From Rhodoferax sp. AJA081-3 (lineage in GTDB: Bacteria > Pseudomonadota > Gammaproteobacteria > Burkholderiales > Burkholderiaceae_C), in NCBI RefSeq assembly GCF_017798165.1, contig NZ_CP059068.1, positions 3,968,001-4,032,000 on the forward strand: a stretch of DNA of 64,000 nucleotides. The letters are read 5' to 3'. Position numbers and translations under genes: made by a program. This document shows, piece by piece, positions 7,751-16,939 of this stretch (within the stretch, counting starts at the first letter, position 1; each line of letters begins with the position of its first letter). The notes below the pieces were generated by a model. It saw only the letters and a list, made by a program, of their open reading frames with translations. It searched no databases and had not been told where the DNA came from.

Positions 7751-9064
7751 TTAAAATGCAAACTTTAGTTTAACTACAGAGGAATCCAGAGGATTTTTAA
7801 TGAGCATCGCGCGAATGCACATAATATATCTTGGATCAATTATTCTGTATTCTTTTGTTTTAGGATTCCTCTTCAGTAGAGGTGAATCCCCGCAGGATAA
7901 TTCGTTTAGTATTCCTCCGACTCCCATGCCACCATTTGCGATGGTCAAAGGAAATTCCTCTGTGATTTTTTCCACAATTTTCGTGGAATCGAATTGATGG
8001 GTGTTGAGTATTCCCATACAAAATATTACTTGATTTCTTCTGGCTACTGCAGTGTTTCGACTATTTAGATGCGATTCAACTACGGTATAGGCCTTTCTCA
8101 ATCCTATACATAACCATTCTCTATCTGCTTCTGGCACTAACTTTTCTTCGAAGTTGCCTTTGTTGTCTTCAATTTTGTAAGCAAGCTTTTCACAGTACTC
8201 TTGAACGCGTTGCGCAACACCCATTGTTACGTAATGAATGTGATCTGACGTTTTTAGTAAATGTCCGGCAGAAATATCGTAATTCAACAGATTGTTGAAT
8301 CCTCTATCGAGGATTGTGTTAATCATGGATTTATTTAGACCGCCCACCTTGGGTAGCTCTTCGAGTCTGTTTGAAACAGATTCAAGGTTTTTAGTTTTTG
8401 CAAAGTACTCTAAAACCCCATTTGGTACTCCGACGATAAGAAATTTTATTTTATGTTTTGCATATCTTTCATCGTCAAGTAGAATCAAAATGTCTGCTAG
8501 TTCGTTCATCAAATCAATTTGATCGAATATAGACTCTAGATTGTCCAAGACCAAAACGGCATACTCGGAATTGATGCTTTCACGAAAAATAGAAAGTGCT
8601 TCAACCAGTGGTTCTGCGCATTGAATTGCATATTGATTTTGGTGGGCAAGTTTTCCTTCTGCAACCAATGCTTTGATTGCCGCCTCTTTGTTTTCGGTAT
8701 ACCCTGTTTTCTTTGAGGTGCCAGTCGGAGTTAACGCATTGACAATTTCTTGTGTAAGAGACTTTAACCTAGAGGCGTTTGCGCAATTCGCTGTTCGATA
8801 AGCAATGCCCTCTTGGTCCATTACTTTTTTGTATAGCCATGATTTTCCGTTACCACTTTCGCCGAATAGCAGACTGTGCATTGATCCTTTAATTGATCGG
8901 AGTAAACGTTGTTCTAGATCATGACGTGGGACATATATCTTCAAATTAACAGTTGAGCTGCGGGGGGTAAAAACATCGCTGATTTGTGTTTCACGCTTTG
9001 TAGTAGAAATAATGGCCATATTTGTAAATTGGTTGTTAAAAATTCGATTTGTTTCTTTTGTCAT
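7751..9064 (-). CDS. orphan P-loop ATPase on an AT-rich insert
   Basis: A 437-residue ATPase I cannot assign to a named family. Walker A is GESGNGKSW near residue 69 and Walker B is YAVLVLDNLE near residue 168. A later FLIVGVPNG fits sensor 1. The order resembles AAA+/STAND ATPases of the Orc/Cdc6 or TnsC-like type. The C-terminal 100 residues are mixed alpha/beta and may hold a winged helix (TKEYRIIDPRYIMCIRAML). No transmembrane segment or signal peptide is visible. The gene and its flanks (about 7620-9120) are strikingly AT-rich against a GC-rich background, so it was probably acquired horizontally. The gene lies just past the truncated NERD gene. A phage-defence or mobile-element role is possible but unproven. 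Confidence 0.75.
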   Translation of the reverse strand: MTKETNRIFNNQFTNMAIISTTKRETQISDVFTPRSSTVNLKIYVPRHDLEQRLLRSIKGSMHSLLFGESGNGKSWLYKKVMDQEGIAYRTANCANASRLKSLTQEIVNALTPTGTSKKTGYTENKEAAIKALVAEGKLAHQNQYAIQCAEPLVEALSIFRESINSEYAVLVLDNLESIFDQIDLMNELADILILLDDERYAKHKIKFLIVGVPNGVLEYFAKTKNLESVSNRLEELPKVGGLNKSMINTILDRGFNNLLNYDISAGHLLKTSDHIHYVTMGVAQRVQEYCEKLAYKIEDNKGNFEEKLVPEADREWLCIGLRKAYTVVESHLNSRNTAVARRNQVIFCMGILNTHQFDSTKIVEKITEEFPLTIANGGMGVGGILNELSCGDSPLLKRNPKTKEYRIIDPRYIMCIRAMLIKNPLDSSVVKLKFAF

Positions 9065-9140
9065 ATATCAATACAAAGTTCCACTAAGGCTTTAAAAAGT
9101 CTCAAAGTCCACCGTCCCCACATACCCCTATCAACAACCG

Positions 9141-9707
9141 CTAGGTCGCCCGCGTTGCCGCCACATAAAACACCCGCGCCGCTGCCTTTTCGTCCTCCCC
9201 CGCCGCTGGCACGTGCGCATCGCCGGGTAGTGCCACCACGGGGAATTCGAGGTCTTTGCTGACATTCATGGTCATGACCTTGATTTTGTTGCTGGTGAGG
9301 TCAAAGTCGCCAGAGCGCAGCCGGTTTTCTATGGGCAGTTTGCGTTGGGCAAGTGCCTGCGCGCACAGATCGCGCTCTAGCGCATTGACGACTTGGTGTG
9401 CGCATTTGCGCGCTTGCTCCAACGGGTTGATGACGCTTTTAGGGACACCGTCGGGGATGATTTCCCAGGTCTGTTTGTCGGCCTGCTGTAAGGTGGACAG
9501 CTTCCAGTCCTTCACCTCCAGCACCAGGATGCCCCGGCGCGGGTGCATCACGCAAAAGTCGGGGTGGGCGTTCTTGGGCCCCATGGGCACGTCGTACCAC
9601 AGCAAGTAGTCGTCATCAAGCTTGTCTTCCAGCCGCTGGGCCACGCGCCGCTCGCCGCTGGTCATACGGTACGCACACGTACTGATGGAAGGAATGAGAG
9701 TGGCCAT
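9141..9707 (-). pseudogene. NERD-UvrD helicase remnant, internally deleted
   Basis: The first 115 residues are a NERD domain (HPDFCVMHPRRGILVLEVKD, with the nuclease-like D and ExK residues). The sequence then jumps, in frame, to the C-terminal end of a UvrD-like helicase (KIKVMTMNVSKDLEFPVVAL and ARVFYVAATRAT, motifs V and VI). Walker A, the DEAD-type motif and all sequence between are missing, and the end is cut off at the ATRAT of motif VI. The product of 188 residues cannot be a helicase. The upstream region 9708-9823 holds no gene that I can see. Confidence 0.8.
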
Positions 9708-9823
9708 CCCGGAATCACCCCCCTGCGAGTGAGTTGTATCGTTATGTAGGCATCATGCCGACTTTGTGGGCACGCGGCTAGGGGGTTAATGCCAGAGTGT
9801 GGGGTTTAGGTAAAGAAAATATG

Positions 9824-9872
9824 CCGCTAGCCACCGTGCAACATACGCATCTCGCTATCAAAGTGATAGTGA
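9824..9872 (+). repeat. dispersed element, copy 3 (diverged)
   Basis: CGCTAGCCACCGTGCAACATA keeps the box with two changes, and CTATCAAAGTGATAG forms the 3' hairpin with a C-G closing pair in place of the usual A/T. Confidence 0.7.
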
Positions 9873-9902
9873 ATGTAGTGAGTCGCTGTGTTGCTACTCT
9901 GA

Positions 9903-10328
9903 CTACGCCGCCTCAGCCGGCGGCACGATCACCATCCACCCCACGCCAAACTGGTCTTCCAGCATGCCAAAGCAGGGCGACCAGAATGTGGGGCCGAGCG
10001 GCATCACCACCTTGCCGCCTTGGGCCAGCGCGTCAAACTTGCGGTGGGCCTCGGCCGTGTCGTCCACGCCCAGGGTCAGGCTGAAGCCTTTGAAGCTGGG
10101 CGCCATGTCGCTGTTGCCGTCGGTCACCAGCAGGTTCATGCCGCCGATGCGCAGGCTGGCGTGCATGATCTTGTTGTCAAACCCTGGGGGAATGGCGCCG
10201 GGTGGTGGTGGGTCTGGCGCTTCGTTCATGCGCATCTTCACCGTCACCTCGGCGCCGATGGCGTGTTGGTAGAAATCCATGGCCTCTTCGCAGCGGCCGT
10301 TGAAAAACAGGTAGGGTTCCAGTGTCAT
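9903..10328 (-). CDS. PhnB-like VOC family protein
   Basis: A 141-residue VOC protein of the PhnB/YjdN type (MTLEPYLFFNGRCEEAMDFY, QHAIGAEV, then PTFWSPCFGMLEDQFGVGW). YjdN-type proteins are often annotated glyoxalase or demethylubiquinone methyltransferase-like; no activity is established for most. It lies 38 bases downstream of the SRPBCC gene on the same strand, a frequent pairing of these two small families in Proteobacteria, so the two are probably co-transcribed. Confidence 0.88.
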   Translation of the reverse strand: MTLEPYLFFNGRCEEAMDFYQHAIGAEVTVKMRMNEAPDPPPPGAIPPGFDNKIMHASLRIGGMNLLVTDGNSDMAPSFKGFSLTLGVDDTAEAHRKFDALAQGGKVVMPLGPTFWSPCFGMLEDQFGVGWMVIVPPAEAA

Positions 10329-10366
10329 GGGGTGCTCTCCTTGTTGTGGATTGATTGTTGGCTCTA

Positions 10367-10834
10367 TCAGTCGGGGATGTTGGGCTCAACCAGTGCGGCC
10401 AGTTGCAGCAGCGATTCTTGCCAGCCCAGGTAACACATCTCCACCGGTATCACCGCGGGCAGGCCTTCTTGCAGGACATGCATCTCGGTGCCGCACAGCA
10501 CGGGCTTCAGCGTGATGGTGTTGGTGATCGTGCCGGGCAGGTTAGGGTCGTCAAACTGGTCGGTGTAGACGATCTTGGCGCCGGGCACCAGCTCCAGGTA
10601 TTCGCCACCAAAGCTGTGGCCGTTGCCGGTGCCAAAGTTGGTGAACGACATTTTGAAGGTGCCGCCCACCTTGGCCTCCATGTGGTGCACCGTGCAGATG
10701 AATCCATAGGGTGGCAGCCATCTGGCGATGGCGCCGGGCTCCAGAAAGGCGCGGTAGACGCGGTCGGCCGGGGCGCGCAAGACGCGGTGCAATACAACGG
10801 TGTGGGGTGGGGTTGGGGTAGTCATGTTTGTCAT
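10367..10834 (-). CDS. SRPBCC (AHSA1-type) domain protein
   Basis: A 155-residue START-like / activator of Hsp90 ATPase homologue domain. The motif VLRAPADRVYRAFLEPGAIA followed by RWLPPYGF marks the beginning of the helix-grip fold; GGTFKMSFTNFGTGNGHSFG and the C-terminal QESLLQLAALVEP close it. Such proteins bind small hydrophobic ligands; the substrate is unknown. I use the Met at 10834, just before MTTPTPP; the frame is open to 10903 but the added residues look like antisense sequence. Operon with the downstream PhnB-like gene. Confidence 0.85.
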   Translation of the reverse strand: MTNMTTPTPPHTVVLHRVLRAPADRVYRAFLEPGAIARWLPPYGFICTVHHMEAKVGGTFKMSFTNFGTGNGHSFGGEYLELVPGAKIVYTDQFDDPNLPGTITNTITLKPVLCGTEMHVLQEGLPAVIPVEMCYLGWQESLLQLAALVEPNIPD

Positions 10835-10999
10835 TTTGTACGGAAAAGCGCTGCGCTGCCAGCCGGGTGGCGTGCATCTTGGCCATGGCGCAAAAGCCTG
10901 CACACCCGGTCATTAGCGTCCCTCCATGGTTTACCCCCAACCCGGATTTACAGGCCTGTGCTAACGTCTGCGCCTTGTCTTTTTTGACCCGAAAGAACC

Positions 11000-13810
11000 A
11001 TGAAACGACTTCTCCTTACCGCGGGCCTGTTGCTGGCATCGGTGCTGTCACAAGCAGCACCCGTGGCAGTCAAGGGCTACACCCACGTTAAAACCGTGGG
11101 CAGCATTGACGAATACACCCTCGCGTCCAACGGCCTGCAGGTCTTGCTGATGCCCGAGCATTCCAGCCCCACGCTGACCTTTATGGTCACCTACCGCGTG
11201 GGCTCGCGCGACGAGGTGACCGGCACCACCGGCGCCACGCACCTGCTGGAGCACCTGATGTTCAAGGGCTCCAAGAACCACACCCGCGAAAAGGGCAACA
11301 ACGTGGACCAGTTGCTGGAGCGCACCGGCGCCCTGTACAACGCCACCACCTGGCTGGACCGCACCAATTACTACGCCAACATGGGCAACGAGCACCTGGG
11401 CACGGTGATGGCCATGGAAGCCGACCGCATGCGCAACCTGCTGTTGCGTGAAGAAGACCGCAAGCCCGAGATGACCGTGGTGCGCAACGAGTTTGAGCGC
11501 GGCGAGAACTCGCCTATCCAGGCTCTGTACAAAGAGATCTACCAGACCGCCTTTGTGGCCCACCCCTACCACCACAGCACCATTGGCCACCGCAGCGATA
11601 TCGAGAAGGTGTCCATTGCCAAGCTGCGCGAGTTTTACGATACCTATTACTGGCCCAACAACGCCACCATCACCATCATTGGAGATTTCCCGCCGGCCAA
11701 GGCCTTGGAGATGGTGAAAAAGACGTTTGGTGCCTACCCCCGTTCGCCCAAGCCCATTCCACAGGTCTACACCGAAGAGCCCACACAAAACGGCGCCCGC
11801 CGCACCATCGTCAAGCGCCCGGGGCAACTGGGTGTGGTGGCCGTGGGGCACAAGATACCGGCCGCCACCCACGCAGACTTTGCTGCCGTGGCGCTGATGA
11901 GTGCCATCCTGGCGGACGGCAAAAACAGCCGCATGTACAAAGCCATCACCAACAAAAACCTGTCCACCGGGGTGGAGGGTGAGTTTGGCATCTTCCGCGA
12001 CACATCCATGCACATCGTGTTTGCACCGCTGGCCCCTGGGGCCAAGCATGACGAGGTGGAAGGCATCGTGGTGCAAGAGATCGAGCGCCTGAAGAAAGAA
12101 GGCGTGACCGATACCGAGCTCAAGGCTGCTGCAGCCAAATACGCCGCCGACTCGGCCTTCAAACTGGATGGCTCGTTTGGCATTGCCGGCAACATCAATG
12201 AATTCATTGCCGCCGGTGACTGGTCCCTGTTCTACGGCCTGGACGAGGCCATCAAGAAGGTCACTGCCGCCGACATCCAGCGTGTGGCCAACAAATACTT
12301 GGTGGAAGACTCCAGCACCACCGGCTGGTTTGTGCCCACCGTTGCGGGCGCTGCGCCACCTGCAGCGGGCGCCAAGGCTGGCCTGAAGGCGGGTCTGAAG
12401 GAAAGCGCGTCGGGTGGTCCTTTCTACTACCGCGAGCCAGGCCATGACCACGGCATGTTGTCCCGCTCGGCGGCAGCCAATGGGGCCAAAGAGGCCACTG
12501 CGGGTGGAGCCGCGAGCGCCGCTGCTGCTGGTGGCAGCAAGATTGCCCCCAATGCCAAGCGCAGCACGGTGGCGGGTATCGACGTCATCGCCTACCCCAT
12601 GGGTGTTAAAGATGTGGTGACCGTGCGGGCCAATTTGCCGGCTGGTCGCGCCTTGGGCGCGGGTGGCAACCCGGCCATCCCCACACTCACCGGCATGCTG
12701 CTGGACCAGGGCACCAAGACGCAAGACAAGTTTGCCATCGCTGAAAAGCTGGAGTCCGTGGGTGCCAGCATCAACTTCCGTGTGGGCACCGATGTGCTGG
12801 ACATCAGCGCCCGTGCCCTGAAAAAAGACGTGCCCATGGTGCTGAGCCTGATTGCCGAGCAGCTGCGTACACCCGCCTTCAGCGCCGAAGAGTTTGCCAA
12901 GGCCAAGAAACAGATGGCCGGTGGCATCAAGCGCAGCCTGGAGAGCACCGACTACCGTGCGGCCGATGCCTTCAGCCGCGCCGCCTACCCCGTGGGCCAC
13001 CCCAACCGCAGCGTGGCGCCTGACGACATGCTGGCCGCCATCGAGTCCGCCACGCTGGACGAGGTACAGGCCTTCCACAAGGCCAACTACGGCCCCGCGG
13101 GCATGAAGCTGGTGCTGGTGGGTGACCTGGATCTGCCCGCCATGCAGGCCGAGATCGCCCGCGGCTTTGGCGGCTGGACCGGTGGCAAGGCCGTAGTGCG
13201 TGCCGCCAAGCCTGCCAGCGCCTTGGCCGGTGGTGTGCAAGACGTGGCCATGGAGGGCAAGACCAGCGTGTCCGTGGTCTGGGGCCAGCCCAGCGGCCTG
13301 CGTTACAACGATGCCGACTACCAGGCCCTGCGCTTGGCCACTGCCATTCTGGGCAGCGGTTTTACCGGACGCCTGATGGCCAATGTTCGGGACAAGGAAG
13401 GCCTGACCTACGACGCCCGTGCCGGCATGGGCAATGACATGTTCAACGACGGCGACTGGCGCATGCAGGCCACGTTTGCGCCAGACCTGCTGGACAAGGG
13501 CATTGCCTCGGCACAACGCCAGCTCAAGCTCTGGTACGAGGCCGGTGCCACACCCGCCGAAATCAGCGCCCGCAAGACCAACCTGATCGGCAGCTTCAAG
13601 GTGGGCCTGGCCACCACCGGCGGCATGGCCGAGAACCTGATCGCTGCGGTCAGCCGGGGTTACGATGTGACCTGGCTGGATGATTTTCCGGTGAAGGTCA
13701 ATGCCCTGAGCAACGAACAGGTCAACGCTGCTATCAAGAAGTACCTTAAGCCTGAGAGTATGGTGACCGTCAAGGCCGGTACGTTCGGCGCAGCCGCTGC
13801 TGCCAAGTAA
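11000..13810 (+). CDS. M16 (pitrilysin family) zinc peptidase, two-domain
   Basis: A 936-residue secreted or periplasmic zinc metallopeptidase. Residues 1-19 form a signal peptide (hydrophobic LLLTAGLLLASVLSQA). The inverted zinc motif HLLEH lies near residue 82, with the distal Glu in the following helix (NEFERGENSP). A second M16 half starts near residue 520 after an Ala/Gly-rich linker (GGAASAAAAGGSKIAPNAK) and lacks HxxEH, the normal arrangement in which only the N-terminal half is catalytic. Family members degrade peptides; the substrate here is unknown. A weak stem-loop (about 13816-13855) follows the stop. Confidence 0.92.
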   Translation: MKRLLLTAGLLLASVLSQAAPVAVKGYTHVKTVGSIDEYTLASNGLQVLLMPEHSSPTLTFMVTYRVGSRDEVTGTTGATHLLEHLMFKGSKNHTREKGNNVDQLLERTGALYNATTWLDRTNYYANMGNEHLGTVMAMEADRMRNLLLREEDRKPEMTVVRNEFERGENSPIQALYKEIYQTAFVAHPYHHSTIGHRSDIEKVSIAKLREFYDTYYWPNNATITIIGDFPPAKALEMVKKTFGAYPRSPKPIPQVYTEEPTQNGARRTIVKRPGQLGVVAVGHKIPAATHADFAAVALMSAILADGKNSRMYKAITNKNLSTGVEGEFGIFRDTSMHIVFAPLAPGAKHDEVEGIVVQEIERLKKEGVTDTELKAAAAKYAADSAFKLDGSFGIAGNINEFIAAGDWSLFYGLDEAIKKVTAADIQRVANKYLVEDSSTTGWFVPTVAGAAPPAAGAKAGLKAGLKESASGGPFYYREPGHDHGMLSRSAAANGAKEATAGGAASAAAAGGSKIAPNAKRSTVAGIDVIAYPMGVKDVVTVRANLPAGRALGAGGNPAIPTLTGMLLDQGTKTQDKFAIAEKLESVGASINFRVGTDVLDISARALKKDVPMVLSLIAEQLRTPAFSAEEFAKAKKQMAGGIKRSLESTDYRAADAFSRAAYPVGHPNRSVAPDDMLAAIESATLDEVQAFHKANYGPAGMKLVLVGDLDLPAMQAEIARGFGGWTGGKAVVRAAKPASALAGGVQDVAMEGKTSVSVVWGQPSGLRYNDADYQALRLATAILGSGFTGRLMANVRDKEGLTYDARAGMGNDMFNDGDWRMQATFAPDLLDKGIASAQRQLKLWYEAGATPAEISARKTNLIGSFKVGLATTGGMAENLIAAVSRGYDVTWLDDFPVKVNALSNEQVNAAIKKYLKPESMVTVKAGTFGAAAAAK

Positions 13811-13894
13811 GACCACAGCAAGTGCTCGACCCGGTGGAAAGCCAGGCCGGGTGCTTGCCTTCCCGGCCGTTTTGGCGCAGAGTCTGTCATTGAT

Positions 13895-15148
13895 ATGACA
13901 CCACCCACTCTGCACAAACCGACCTTGCTGCTGGTGGATGACCAAATCCTCAATATCCAGCTGCTGCACCACATCTTCCACGACGACTACACCATCTGCT
14001 CGGCCACCACGGGCGCCCAGGCCTTGGCCCTGTGCGCACGCCAGCTGCCCGACCTGATCTTGCTGGATGTGGTGATGCCCGTCATGGACGGCCACGAGGT
14101 CTGCACCCAGCTCAAGGCCGACCCGCGCACGCGCGATATCCCCATCATTTTTGTGACCGGCCACAACAACCCGGAAGAAGAGTCCGCCGCCCTGCGTTTG
14201 GGTGCGGTGGACTTTATTTCCAAGCCGGTCAACGCTTCGGTGGTGAAGGCGCGGGTCAGCTCACAGCTGATGCTGCGCCAGACGCTGCGCCAAGTGCAGG
14301 ATCTGAACCAGAACCTGGAAACCCGCGTGGCCCAGCGCACCGCAGAGCTGCAGCAGGCGCTGGAGCATCTGCACCATTCGCAGGAGGAACTGGCACACAA
14401 TGCCGCCAATGCCACCCTCAGCACCATGATCGCCGGTGTTTCCCATGAGCTGCACACGCCCCTGGGCAATAGCAAAATGGTGGCCGGCACCCTGGCCGAA
14501 CACACACGCGATATGGTGCGCGACCTGCATGCCGGCCTGCTCAAACGCTCGGGCCTGGAGCACTACATGGAGCAAATGACCGAAGGCGTGGCCCTGCTGC
14601 AGCGCAACCTGGAGCGGTCGGTCGAGCTGTTGGCCGACTTTCGCCAGGTGGCGGCCGACCAGGCCAGCGAACAGCGCCGCCAGTTTGACCTGGCCCCCAT
14701 GGTCCACGAGATACTGCACACGCTCAGCCCCAGCCTCAAGCGCCACCCGCACAAGGTGGTGATTGACATACCCGACGGCATCGCCATGGACAGCCTGCCC
14801 GGCCCCTTGGGCCAGGTGGTGATCAACCTGGTGAACAACGCCTACCTGCACGCCTTTGAAGGGCGCACCAATGGGGTGTTGACCATACAGGGCCGCCAAG
14901 AGGGCGCGCAGGTGCAGTTGGCCTTTATCGACAACGGCGTGGGCATGGCGCCAGACCACCTGGCCAAATTGTTCGTGCCCTTCTTCAGCACCAAGATCGG
15001 CAAGGGCGGCACCGGCCTGGGCATGGCCATTGTGCGCAACCTGGTGGGCAAAACCCTGGGTGGGCGTATCACGGTGTCGTCGGTACTGGGCGAGGGCACC
15101 CGCTTTGACCTGGTGTTGCCCCGCGTGTTGCCGGGAGCGGCAGTATGA
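13895..15148 (+). CDS. response regulator-histidine kinase hybrid
   Basis: A 417-residue cytoplasmic signalling protein. A receiver domain fills residues 5-125, with phospho-acceptor Asp in DLILLDVVMP. A coiled coil follows (LNQNLETRVAQRTAELQQAL). The kinase part has an H-box (GVSHELHTPLGN), an N-box (VINLVNNAYLHAF), and G-boxes (DNGVGMAP, GKGGTGLGMAIV). There is no membrane segment. Receiver-then-kinase order suggests the kinase is switched by an upstream phosphodonor. No output regulator is adjacent, so the target is elsewhere. Confidence 0.9.
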   Translation: MTPPTLHKPTLLLVDDQILNIQLLHHIFHDDYTICSATTGAQALALCARQLPDLILLDVVMPVMDGHEVCTQLKADPRTRDIPIIFVTGHNNPEEESAALRLGAVDFISKPVNASVVKARVSSQLMLRQTLRQVQDLNQNLETRVAQRTAELQQALEHLHHSQEELAHNAANATLSTMIAGVSHELHTPLGNSKMVAGTLAEHTRDMVRDLHAGLLKRSGLEHYMEQMTEGVALLQRNLERSVELLADFRQVAADQASEQRRQFDLAPMVHEILHTLSPSLKRHPHKVVIDIPDGIAMDSLPGPLGQVVINLVNNAYLHAFEGRTNGVLTIQGRQEGAQVQLAFIDNGVGMAPDHLAKLFVPFFSTKIGKGGTGLGMAIVRNLVGKTLGGRITVSSVLGEGTRFDLVLPRVLPGAAV

Positions 15149-15150
15149 TG

Positions 15151-15200
15151 AATGCTATAAATAATATAGCTATTGAATGAGTAATAACGGGGGCTAGAGG
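15151..15200 (-). repeat. dispersed element, copy 4
   Basis: On the minus strand the box is CCTCTAGCCCCCGTTATTAC and the hairpin is GCTATATTATTTATAGC, with a 6-base stem GCTATA/TATAGC. It lies between the kinase stop and the TetR gene. Confidence 0.85.
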
Positions 15201-15308
15201 TCAATTTGGCTTGTAAGCACTGGGCGAAAGGTGTTTGCACCCCACGCCCAAGTATTTATACAAAGCATCTGCTTGCTATAAATGCTTGCATTTGTTATCG
15301 TCGGGTCT

Positions 15309-16016
15309 ATGAAGCCAGACGTAGCGCCACCGCCCGCCGAATCCTCCGCCAAGCGCCCGCGCGGCCGCCCCCGCAAAACCGAAGACGAACGCGACGACGG
15401 CAACCGCCGCTTGGCCCTGTTGACGGCCGCCGCCCAGCTCTTTCGCCGCAAGGGTTTTGCCGCCACCACCACGCGCGATATTGCCGCCGCCGCCGGCATG
15501 CAAAGCGGCTCACCCTTCTACCACTTCAAAAGCAAAAACGCGCTGCTGTACGCCGTCATGGAGGAGGGCATGCGCTCCGCCTTGGCCCGTCTGCACGCCG
15601 CCACCCAGGCGCCGGGTTATGACGCCCTGGCGCCATCCGCCCAGTTGCGGGTGCTGGTCACGGTGCATTTTGAGGTTCTGCTGGGGCCGGGCAGCGACTT
15701 TGTGCCGGTGATGCTGTATGAGGCGCGCTCGCTGCCACCGCGCCAGCACAAGGCCCTGGGCCAGCTGATTGCCGAATACGAAACCCTGTGGCTGCCGGTG
15801 CTCAACGCATTGCATGCCAGTGGTGAACTGCGTGCGCCGGTGCGCCTGGCACGGCTGCTGATTCTGGGTGCGCTGAACTGGTCGGTGCAGTGGTTTGATC
15901 CCAAAAAGGGCGCGTCGCTGCAGGAGCTGTCGGACGCGGCCATGGACTTATTTTTACAACCTTGTGGGACGGACCAAGAATTACGTAGCAATTTTGCTCG
16001 GTCCCCAACTGATTAG
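15309..16016 (+). CDS. TetR family transcriptional regulator
   Basis: A 235-residue TetR-type repressor. A basic, Pro-rich leader (KRPRGRPRKTEDER) precedes the helix-turn-helix (GFAATTTRDIAAAAGMQSGS, then PFYHFKSKNALLY). The C-terminal ligand domain resembles regulators of fatty-acid or branched-chain catabolism, and the next genes, an SDR and two acyl-CoA dehydrogenases, agree with that. Start: ATG 15309 gives a usual N-terminus; an earlier in-frame ATG at 15282 would add nine residues. It ends 9 bases before the SDR gene, so it likely heads and represses its own operon, sensing an acyl-CoA; that is inference. Confidence 0.9.
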   Translation: MKPDVAPPPAESSAKRPRGRPRKTEDERDDGNRRLALLTAAAQLFRRKGFAATTTRDIAAAAGMQSGSPFYHFKSKNALLYAVMEEGMRSALARLHAATQAPGYDALAPSAQLRVLVTVHFEVLLGPGSDFVPVMLYEARSLPPRQHKALGQLIAEYETLWLPVLNALHASGELRAPVRLARLLILGALNWSVQWFDPKKGASLQELSDAAMDLFLQPCGTDQELRSNFARSPTD

Positions 16017-16025
16017 AGGTCTTGT

Positions 16026-16910
16026 ATGTCTTACGGTTCTGTTTTTGCGCCCGGCCTGTTTGCGGGCAAGGTCGTTATCGTCACCGGCGGTGGCTCGGGC
16101 ATTGGCCGCTGCGCCGCGCACGAGCTGGCCGCGCTGGGCGCCACCGTGGCGCTGGTCGGCCGCAAGCTGGAGAAGTTGCAAAAGGTGGCCGACGAAATCA
16201 CCGAGGACGGTGGCAAGGTCAGCTTCCATGTGTGCGACATCCGCCAGGAAGAGGCGGTCAAACAAACCGTGACGGCCATCGTGGCGCAGCACGGACGTGT
16301 GGATGGCCTGGTCAACAACGCGGGTGGCCAGTTCATGACACCGCTGGAGGCCATCAGCGCCAAGGGCTGGGAGGCGGTGGTCAACACCAACCTGACCGGC
16401 GGCTTCTTGATGGCGCGCGAATGTTTTCTGCAGGGCATGAACAAGACCGGCGGCGCGATTGTCAACATCGTGGCCGACATGTGGGGCTCCATGCCCGGCA
16501 TGGGCCACAGCGGCGCGGCGCGGGCCGGCATGGTCAGCTTCACCGAAACCGCTGCGGTGGAATGGGCGGGTAAAGGGGTGCGTGTCAACGCGGTGGCGCC
16601 GGGTTACATCGCCTCTAGCGGCATGGACAACTACCCCGTAGAGATGGCACCCATGATCCGCGAGATGGCCAAGACCATACCCGCCGGGCGCTTTGGCACG
16701 GAGGCCGAGACCGCCGCTGGCATTGTGTTCCTGCTCAGCCCTGCGGCATCCTTCATCAGCGGCACCACGCTGCGCATCGATGGTGCCCGGCCGCAAGCTC
16801 GCAGCGGCTACCCCATGCGGGTGCCCGATGCCACGGTGCAGGCGCGGGATGCTGTCAAACCCTTCAGCGGATTCCACCGCGCCCAAACACCGAAGGTGTT
16901 TCAGGTCTGA
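16026..16910 (+). CDS. SDR family oxidoreductase, dienoyl-/enoyl-CoA reductase-like
   Basis: A 294-residue short-chain dehydrogenase with the cofactor loop TGGGSGIG at residue 21 and NNAGG at residue 96. The context HSGAARAGMVSFTETAAVEW aligns with peroxisomal 2-enoyl-CoA and 2,4-dienoyl-CoA reductases. The classical YxxxK pair is V and E here (MVSFTE), so the catalytic Tyr and Lys are both missing at the usual positions. VRVNAVAPGYI follows normally. The gene is second in the TetR-led operon, before two acyl-CoA dehydrogenases, consistent with a role in unsaturated or branched acyl-CoA reduction. Activity is uncertain because of the missing residues. Confidence 0.85.
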   Translation: MSYGSVFAPGLFAGKVVIVTGGGSGIGRCAAHELAALGATVALVGRKLEKLQKVADEITEDGGKVSFHVCDIRQEEAVKQTVTAIVAQHGRVDGLVNNAGGQFMTPLEAISAKGWEAVVNTNLTGGFLMARECFLQGMNKTGGAIVNIVADMWGSMPGMGHSGAARAGMVSFTETAAVEWAGKGVRVNAVAPGYIASSGMDNYPVEMAPMIREMAKTIPAGRFGTEAETAAGIVFLLSPAASFISGTTLRIDGARPQARSGYPMRVPDATVQARDAVKPFSGFHRAQTPKVFQV

Positions 16911-16939
16911 TTCCCCCCATCTTCTTTGAACCCATCACC

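Noticed and set aside
9708..9823. Possible tRNA or attachment site beside the NERD remnant
   Set aside because: No cloverleaf or direct repeat matching the insert ends could be found by eye.
11048..14164. A 1038-codon open frame on the minus strand
   Set aside because: It is antisense to the M16 peptidase gene, whose product has a signal peptide, HxxEH and family-length domains. Long antisense frames are common in GC-rich genes, and the translated sequence is His/Gly/Val rich with no domain.
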